Shown: one piece after another, positions 57,403 to 64,000 of the stretch | Position numbering within the stretch: position 1 is the first letter of the stretch | How the letters are laid out: each line of letters starts with the position of its first letter | NCBI RefSeq assembly: GCF_918797505.1 | Contig: NC_092793.1 | Coordinates: forward strand, 82,333,912 to 82,397,911 | DNA from: Bemisia tabaci | Taxonomy: Eukaryota > Arthropoda > Insecta > Hemiptera > Aleyrodidae | Direction of reading: 5' to 3' | Length of the DNA: 64,000 nt | Notes under the pieces: model-generated | Told to the model about the DNA's origin: nothing | Seen by the model: the letters and a program-made list of their open reading frames with translations, nothing else | The model's database searches: none | Made by a program: the position numbers and the translations under genes

Positions 57403-57770
57403 ATTCTAACTCTCTAGAAAATAGATCATGGGACCTGCGAGCTCTAAAAATGAAAAACAATTGAACTTTAACAGCAGATGGAACTTGAAGGTCTCATTTT
57501 GATCTTTACCGAGAAAAATGATCAAATCAACCATGCTCTTGGCCCATTTTGGCGCCGGTCGAGAAATATTGTTGAAAAACCCGCACCTCTGGCATGGTTT
57601 ACGAGGGGACCCCCAAAAAACCGGAATTTTGCTGTAACTTGGCAACGGTTGAAAATTTCCGGGTTGCACTACTAGGAGGTGAAACCAGGAGCTATGAAGA
57701 GTTCTTGGGTCAAATTGCACCGTCTTAGCACGTTCTGATATGTTAAATAATTGCCAAGTGATGTCACAAA
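57403..57770. other. Unannotated non-coding stretch
   Basis: Overlapping frames of 104 (reverse) and 65 (forward) codons lie at 57406-57720, with no domain recognised. Confidence 0.4.
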
Positions 57771-57956
57771 GGGCCGTATTACGTAACGGGGCCTAAATTA
57801 CGTAACGCACTCTTTCGGCATTGTTGAACCCCACCCCCTCCCCCTGTAAACGCTTTTGTGAAGCATGTCCATATTCTATGACACCTAAAAACAAAACGAT
57901 GTAACGCTCACCTCGACCCCCGCTCACTGGGGCGTTACATAATTTAGGGACGGCCC
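57771..57956. mobile_element. Short TIR element, AAATTACGTAACGC type
   Basis: Left GGGCCGT, then GGGGCCTAAATTACGTAACG, is mirrored by GGGCGTTACATAATTTAGGG and ACGGCCC on the right. The left side carries an extra ATTACGTAACG, as if a terminus were partly duplicated. It is C-rich and non-coding inside. Confidence 0.8.
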
Positions 57957-58208
57957 CCAAGAATTGCCAAGTAATCTCTCGTTCTAGTTATCAGACGATC
58001 ATGGGCCAATCAGGGGAAGGAACGTCAACTTTGAATGATCCACTTCGATCAAGAATCCATCACGGGACTCAGAGTTTTACCACTCGAGAGTAGAATTTTA
58101 CTCCTAAATATCATCAGCATGATTGTTTCTTACGATTTTTTCGTGATAAACGGAAGAGGTAAAAAATGAAAACCGATAAAAGTATTACATATATTGCAAC
58201 CTTCAATT

Positions 58209-58345
58209 GGATTGCATTTTGCAATAAGGAACCACTATTTATGGCTCATTTTGGAAACAACATAGGTGCCATTGATTTTCCTATGAAGATACTTGCTTTT
58301 ATGGAGGAGCCAGAGATAGTGGTTCCTTATTGCAAAATGTAATTC
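58209..58345. mobile_element. MITE, family C
   Basis: Ends GGATTGCATTTTGCAATAAG and TTATTGCAAAATGTAATTC, flanked by AATT on both sides (58205-58208 and 58346-58349). It is 137 bp, the same length as the copy at 24803; the interior has GGCTCATTTTGGAAACAACA. Confidence 0.9.
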
Positions 58346-59079
58346 AATTGTAGCTCAGCCCCGGTTCAACTTAGCGCGGGTCAGCTGAGGAGTACGCATC
58401 ACCGAAACAATATGAAATAGATCGCAAAATTGTTCAACCTGATGCAGCAAATAAATTAAAAACCAGTGAGCTTACAATCTCCATTTCGAATCTTAATATC
58501 TTCTCGCCTCCTATTTTCGGCGGAGGCTTTTTTACGGCTCTGTGCGCGTCCACTTACCGCAACGATCACTTATAAACTCGGAGGAAGATACGGCAACGCC
58601 ATTTTCCAGTCTTTACGCAGTCCTCAATTATCCGTGAATTACTGGTTCAAGACCAGTTAGCGCTGCAGGGCAATGATGGGGAGAGGGGGATGACGGGAGA
58701 GGGAGACTTGAGGGGTAAAGGCAAAAAATATATGAAGCAGGCAGACGGAGGCTCCAAAAAAGGAGGATGCGTTCTTTTCAACACGATATGCCTGGACCGG
58801 GAGTAAAAAGAGGTCCTGATCCCCATGCCGCCGCCGCCTCCAGCTACTCACTTTTCTCCGCGGATATGCATTCAAATCTCTCTCAGTTCCTCAAAAAGCA
58901 GTTTGAAATAGGACAAAGACGGGCGACGAAGTGACTTCGTCCTCCTTATTTGTCTTTCATTAATATTCGGGTTGGATAGGAGCGAGAGGGAGGGAGAATA
59001 TACCGGCTACTTGTTTTTTTCTGACAGCACCACTAATTCGTCAATTTTTTTCCTGTTATTTTTTTTTTTCATTTTCCAG
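58346..59079. other. Unannotated; short hairpin at 58925-58941
   Basis: GACGAAGTGACTTCGTC forms a 7-bp stem with a 3-base loop. It could fold in RNA but lacks a T run and has no transcription context. Confidence 0.45.
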
Positions 59080-59122
59080 GGTCGACAAACAGAAAAGATA
59101 TTCCACGTACACCCATCTTTAG
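59080..59122 (+). other. Possible 43-nt microexon
   Basis: A strong polypyrimidine acceptor, TTTTTTTTTCATTTTCCAG, precedes 59080, and TTTAG|GTACAG follows as a plausible donor. In the open frame it would read GRQTEKIFHVHPSL. The long T tract makes a chance acceptor easy, and no neighbouring exon was found. Confidence 0.15.
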
Positions 59123-59166
59123 GTACAGTTATCTTTTATTTTTTATTTTTATTTTTTTTATTTATT

Positions 59167-59213
59167 CCTTTTTTGTTTAAAAGTTTCCTTTTTTGTTTAA
59201 AAGTTTCCTTTTT
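59167..59213 (+). repeat. 20-bp tandem repeat
   Basis: CCTTTTTTGTTTAAAAGTTT occurs twice in full and a third time in part. Confidence 0.9.
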
Positions 59214-62113
59214 TACATTGATTCCCGCACGAATGGCATGCAATCCACCATAGGTTTCGGTACGCCTGTAATTTTTTTCTTCTTTTTTTACACACTTACA
59301 TTATTATATTGACTAATATAATATTTATGTTCCGGTTGTCCCTCCATTTAAAAAAGACCCATCAGCACCTGCAGTGTTACGTTGGCCTTAAATTGTTGTG
59401 CAAGTTGAAATTGAAAAAAATTATTTCAATGTATTGTCAGCACAGGCCAGGGGAATAGGATCTACGACGTGACTTCACATTATTTTGTAGGTAAATAGTT
59501 TATTCAACGGAAGCTCATTGAGAGGAGAGAAGAAGGAAAGGGGTACTGAGGGGGGCGATACAACGTATGGACGAAAGATAAGAATGCAGAATAGAGCAAT
59601 GACCAGTAAAATTGAAAATTGGAATTCAGGTTGAGATTCACTGCAATTTTATTCTGAACAAAAAGTTAATTTTTGACTTGACCTATTTTGTTAAAAGAAA
59701 CAAGTTGGTAATTGCAACTCAGTTGTGTTGCAGCCCATGAAAACTGTTTGAAGGCATATTTTTCTTTTTAAATTGAAGTGAAAAATTACACGATTACAAT
59801 TCATTTTTAAAATACATTTAATTACGTAATAAATAATTGAGGAATGTTTAAGAATTGAGAATTTAACTAAAAAGTTGGAAGACAAGAATTTTTGTCAAAA
59901 CTTAGAAATTTTACAGTAAAAGACGGTTAAGTTGAATTGTTTCAGGTTAGGTTAGTTTAGCCTGGGTCAGGGACGGGAAGGTTCAGTCCTGTAAGACAAA
60001 CAAAACAAGCTACTTCACTCAACCTTACCTTTTAAGTTGCGTTGAGTTAGGTAGAGGATGGTTCAAGTTTAGGAATTTGGGTGTTAAAAAACTGATTTTT
60101 AACCTTTCAATATTGGCAACTTTGCAAATTTATTCAACACTGTCTCAGCATGGATTATGTGACTGACTTTAAAGGTGAACTAACCGTTATGACAATGGTG
60201 CTCCTTATTGACAATTGCTTCGACTATAAGAGGTCCCCCCACCCTTGGTGTTAGAATGAGGCAAAAAAGGGACGTCATCATGCTTGTCGCAAAATTGCAC
60301 ACGAGAATAGACAATTGAGTTTCTCAATCCCTCTAAAATTCTCGACCCTTGCAGGAGCTCCGAAAATAATCCTCATTTAAGGTCTGCTGCTACAGTGCCA
60401 CTGCCCTCGATAATGATGATAGGTAAAAGTTCTCCGTGGATTGAGAATCCTACATCACAGCACCATCAGATCACAATGATTGTGGGGAGGACCCCGCATA
60501 AGCAATTTTATGCCCGTATTAGTTAAAAGTGTGCTCGAAATTCGCGGGATGCCAAACTTACTCAACTCAATAAAAAAAAAGCGAGCCCTACTGGCACGCT
60601 TAAACGCCCACAGAAGTGAATGCAGTCCACTTACATTCAAACAGTCGATTTGGGGTCTAGAATTCCTGGGTTATGCACTCAGGCTTCAGGTAGTCACAAC
60701 TTTTGTCCCGTTAAGGAAGTGGTAGGATAAAATATGAAATCATATCGACGAACAAACAAATATTAGTTCCGGCGCTTGAAAAAATGGGTCTCAGAAAAAC
60801 TCTGGAGTTGTTATCCATTTAAACCCTCCCAAGTCCACGGGACTAAAAACCGTGCAGTTGATCGTTAATGAATGTAATCTTGCCAAAAAAATGTTTCAGA
60901 GGCTACCTGCGCTCGTGATGAAGGTAAAACTCTACCTAAACTTATTGTCAATAGTGAATTTGTAAGAACTTGCAACTGAGGAATAAATCCGCATGTAAGC
61001 CTGTGTAAAAATATTACGTTAGGAGCTGTCTTCATTGACAAAGAAGATAGATTTCCTGTGAAATCAGAAATGAGTCTGACAGAAAGAAAAAACAAACAAA
61101 AAAAAAAAAACAACAAAAAAACAACAACAAAAAAACAATGTAGGCACGGGCTTGGGTGAGAAGTTGAGTAAATATTAATACTAATGATCTATTATTTAGG
61201 CAAATACGGAAACCTTTTTGAAACAGCTTCGTCACTTTTGAGTCATTAATAATCCACTACTTGGTCTCATAATTTTTTCCGGATCGATTCCGGGTTGGGA
61301 TAAAATGAGCATCTTGATGTTACCTCGTCTTTTTTCACATTCTTTCGCTCCTCAACAAGCGAGAAACTTCACGATCCTGAAATTAGGACGAATGCAGATG
61401 GTCTTAAATGAATTAAATAGCTCTTTTTGTTTATACGTCTCTCCTCCTTCCTCAATATTGAATTAACAGACTAACCCGCACAGAATGAAAAATGATAGTT
61501 GCTGAAATATCCGGGCGCGATCCCTCCTCTGTGCATTGATCTCTCGGAGCCGTTTAAGTTATCGAACAGACAATCAGGAATTCATTTAGCACGATCAAAT
61601 TGTTATGTTTGATACAAACTTAACCCTCAGCGAAGAGTCATCGTCAAATTAAATCTTACTCCGAGACGTCTGTTCACCGCTTCACCTCTCTAATTTTATC
61701 ATTTCTCTTTGTGTTATTATTCTAATTCCTCCTCTTTCCTCTATGTATCACTTAAAAGCAATTCAAAGAAAAAAATAAAAATTGTCAAAAAAGCGACGCA
61801 GGGACAGTTCGGAGTAGGTGTGATCTGATTTTCGTGACTTGCAGATATTTGATATTTTTTAATACAACGAAGGCTCGTCTAACTTTCAACAAGGTAGACC
61901 TCATGATCAGATCTGTAGTTTGATTCAGTAGGTAACTTATACAGTTTACGAGCAAAAAATCCTGTCAATGGGTCAGTTGCGCTGGTCATAGAATCGTGTT
62001 TTGATGCTTGATTCTTGTATCTTAGCCAAAATAAAAGGGTCTATCCAAACAGGAACTTTTTACGCTCAATAATAACCGAGATAACGCGCTTTGAAAAATT
62101 CGGTTTATAACGT
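59214..62113. other. Unannotated non-coding stretch
   Basis: An A-rich (CAAAAAA)n patch is at about 61085-61137. A GTTAGGTTAG-like patch near 59945 is too short to be telomeric. Frames up to 93 codons show no recognised domain. Confidence 0.45.
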
Positions 62114-62185
62114 CATCTACCGCGGTGGTGGCACCTTGGTTTCTTCCACCTTGCTTTCATCCGAGTTTCACGTTGAGTAACCAGT

Positions 62186-63021
62186 CAGGGCCGGATTTAT
62201 CTACTTGCCGCCCATGGGCCGCCTGTGTTTTGCCGCCCCCTTCTCATTCGTTTTGAAACATCAATAAAAACCATCAAATGAACGTGCCAGCGGAGGAGGG
62301 GTGCATAAGACGCGTTTTCACGGAACTTCGCGCGAAAGTTAAGTTTCGCTAACCTATCTCTGTGCAGACAAGGCCTTCTTTTCATAAGAAATGAACGAAA
62401 ATATTATGAAAGAACAAACATAAATGTGGATTAATGATTTTAACTTCCGCCGCCGCGCCACGCAGACCGCACCGAGTTTGGCGCAATGCGTGAAGTATTC
62501 AGACAGTCTTGTAGGCGCGATGAGTTTCACGCCGACCGCTGCTGCGAACGCACTGTGTTTGACGCAATGCGTGAAGTATTCACGCAGTCTTGTAGGCGCT
62601 ATGCGTTTCACGCTGATCGCACTGTGTTTGCCGCAATGCGTGAAGTACTCGTGCAGTCTTGTAGGCGCTAATATGTGTTACATGCCGATCGCCGCGCCGA
62701 GGGCTTCTCCTTTTCTTCTCCAGGCCTCGTCATCATTTCTCTCTAAGTCGCGCCGTTCCAGGCCAAATTGCGTATTTGGTTTCCCTCTTAACTCGACTAA
62801 TTAAAGGTGCTCTCTCTTGTATCACTGAAAGACGACAATATTAGAAATGAAAATACTCTCAGGAAATGAGAGATTTTGTCGCCTTCTCTCGTTTGTAATT
62901 TTTTTTCTAAATTCGTTTTTTTTTATGCCTACATTTAAAAAAAAAGCGCAAAATTTGCCGCCTCCTATAGATTTGCCGCGATGGGCCGTGGCCCTTGTGG
63001 CCACCCCTTAATCCGGCCCTG
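62186..63021 (-). mobile_element. Non-autonomous hAT-type transposon, copy 3 (inverted)
   Basis: CAGGGCCGGATTTATC at the left and CTTAATCCGGCCCTG at the right are flanked by a perfect octamer TAACCAGT (62178-62185 and 63022-63029). Relative to copies 1 and 2 it is reversed. It is 836 bp with no transposase frame. Confidence 0.95.
62480..62690 (-). repeat. Minisatellite of hAT copy 3
   Basis: The units, read on the plus strand, contain ATGCGTGAAGTATTC at about 62485, 62566 and 62635, giving periods of 81 and 69 bp. The middle unit holds the full near-palindrome TGCGTGAAGTATTCACGCA. In-frame translation repeats MREVF.QSCRR. Confidence 0.85.
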
Positions 63022-63104
63022 TAACCAGTAGTGCGATTGTGCGTCACACTGACTGATGAAAGCAAGGTGGAGGAAACCAAGGGTTTCACTACCGCGGTGG
63101 ATGA

Positions 63105-64000
63105 TATACATTTTCCGACTACAACATCCGGCTGATGGTACCTATATCACGACTTCGAATGGTATATTTATGCCAGAAGGAACTATGTTGAATGTAAGCC
63201 CTATGGACATATTTCTTTTCAGCACAAATACTTCCAAATGATCCACAAATGCCACTTTAGTACATCCGTATATTCATTCAAACGTTTACCTACTTGTATT
63301 TTTTCTTACGTTCGAAATTTTTCGCATCATTTTTGCTATGTTATAAAAAAAAACAGTTTCCCTACAAGAGGAGCACTTACGCACCTGCCGGCGTGGCTTA
63401 ATTAATACATAGACTCACTGCTTACTGAAAGTGTCATAAAACAACGATTGATAGGCGCAGAGCTAAGGATATCCATCCGTGGAAAAACTAAACACTCAAC
63501 GGCATGGATATTCTCATACTTCAAATTTCTCCAATACAGTCGGACCCTTAAAATTTCAGAACGCGCGAATAAGTCATAATGTAGCCGCAAGTTGAAACAT
63601 CAAAGGAAGCAATAAAATCAAAAGAGCAAGATAAATATCCTATGAGAACACGCCGCAATACGAAGCGTTTGCTCCAAAAACACGCCAATTAAGGATACGT
63701 GCAAATTTAGTCGTTTCAAAAGACGTAGCCTATAATTACGGCTGTCGGTACTGTAGGGCAAATCTTCAAAACAGCATCTGACGTCGGTGCGAAAAGAGTG
63801 AAATTTTCAGTTCCACATAGGTATGACATTCAAAATTCATGAGGGAAATTATAGAGATAGCGTCTTGGGAGAAACATAAATCAGAATTTATGTGCAATAT
63901 GTAGGGTTTATTGGGAAGAGCAATTATTTTAGCCGAGGAGAAGAGACCATCGCAGCCAAATTAACACCTCGTGGCCGTCGCCTCAAGTGTCAAGACCGGA
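63105..64000. other. Unannotated non-coding stretch
   Basis: No gene, RNA or structured element recognised up to the window end. Confidence 0.4.

Larger units (their letters stand above)
62114..63104. mobile_element. Palindromic MITE split by a hAT insertion
   Basis: Left arm CATCTACCGCGGTGG through CCACCTTGCTTTCATC (62114-62161) is mirrored by GATGAAAGCAAGGTGG through ACCGCGGTGGATG (63055-63104). Removing the hAT element at 62186-63021 and one TSD copy leaves a foldback of about 147 bp. Confidence 0.85.

Noticed and set aside
59940..59960. Telomere-like GGTTAGGTTAG
   Set aside because: Only two TTAGG-like units; not an interstitial telomeric array.

Overview
This is non-coding, repeat-rich nuclear DNA from a eukaryote, most likely an insect. 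The background is AT-rich, no open frame exceeds 160 codons, and there are long mononucleotide runs (poly-A, T, C and G), a tRNA-derived SINE with a (TTAC)n tail, a 5S-rRNA-derived sequence, and dozens of short non-autonomous DNA transposons with inverted termini. Several of the repeat families remind me of the whitefly Bemisia tabaci; that is recollection, not a database result, and I hold it at about 60%.

I find no complete protein-coding gene. No transposase, reverse transcriptase or housekeeping domain can be read in any frame. Three short segments have weak coding or exon signatures: a 40-codon frame with a signal-peptide-like N-terminus (25332-25454) and two possible small exons (53966-54036 and 59080-59122). 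Two CpG- and GC-rich blocks (about 7985-8180 and 9700-9865) could be promoter or first-exon DNA of a gene that is otherwise intronic here.

Layout. 0-7 kb: an inverted-repeat element (2479-3062), a 276-bp tandem duplication (3715-4258), then a foldback element (6987-7532). 8-10 kb: GC-rich islands around a SINE. 11.5-12 kb: four tandem copies of a 125-135-bp unit. 15-31 kb: the densest transposon zone, with hAT-type elements at 14996-15894 and 29842-30909 and clusters of families A, B, C, D and E. 32-40 kb: further inverted-repeat elements, the 5S-derived sequence and a GC-rich hairpin. 42-50 kb: a perfect foldback inside a pyrimidine microsatellite, three 8-bp-TSD elements (42938, 46334, 48380), a compact hAT element (47410-47713) and family C copies. 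53-58 kb: paired family E copies, a palindrome of about 430 bp, and an 8-bp-TSD element at 57010-57394. 62-63 kb: a third copy of the long hAT family, inverted and inserted in another palindromic element.

The elements can be sorted by target-site duplications (TSDs) read directly from the sequence. One class has CAG-starting or TAGAGTAC termini and 8-bp TSDs (hAT-like). A second class (families A, B, C) has termini beginning GGAC or GGATTG and 4-bp A/T-rich TSDs. Nested insertions give a relative order of transposition. All must have depended on transposases encoded elsewhere.
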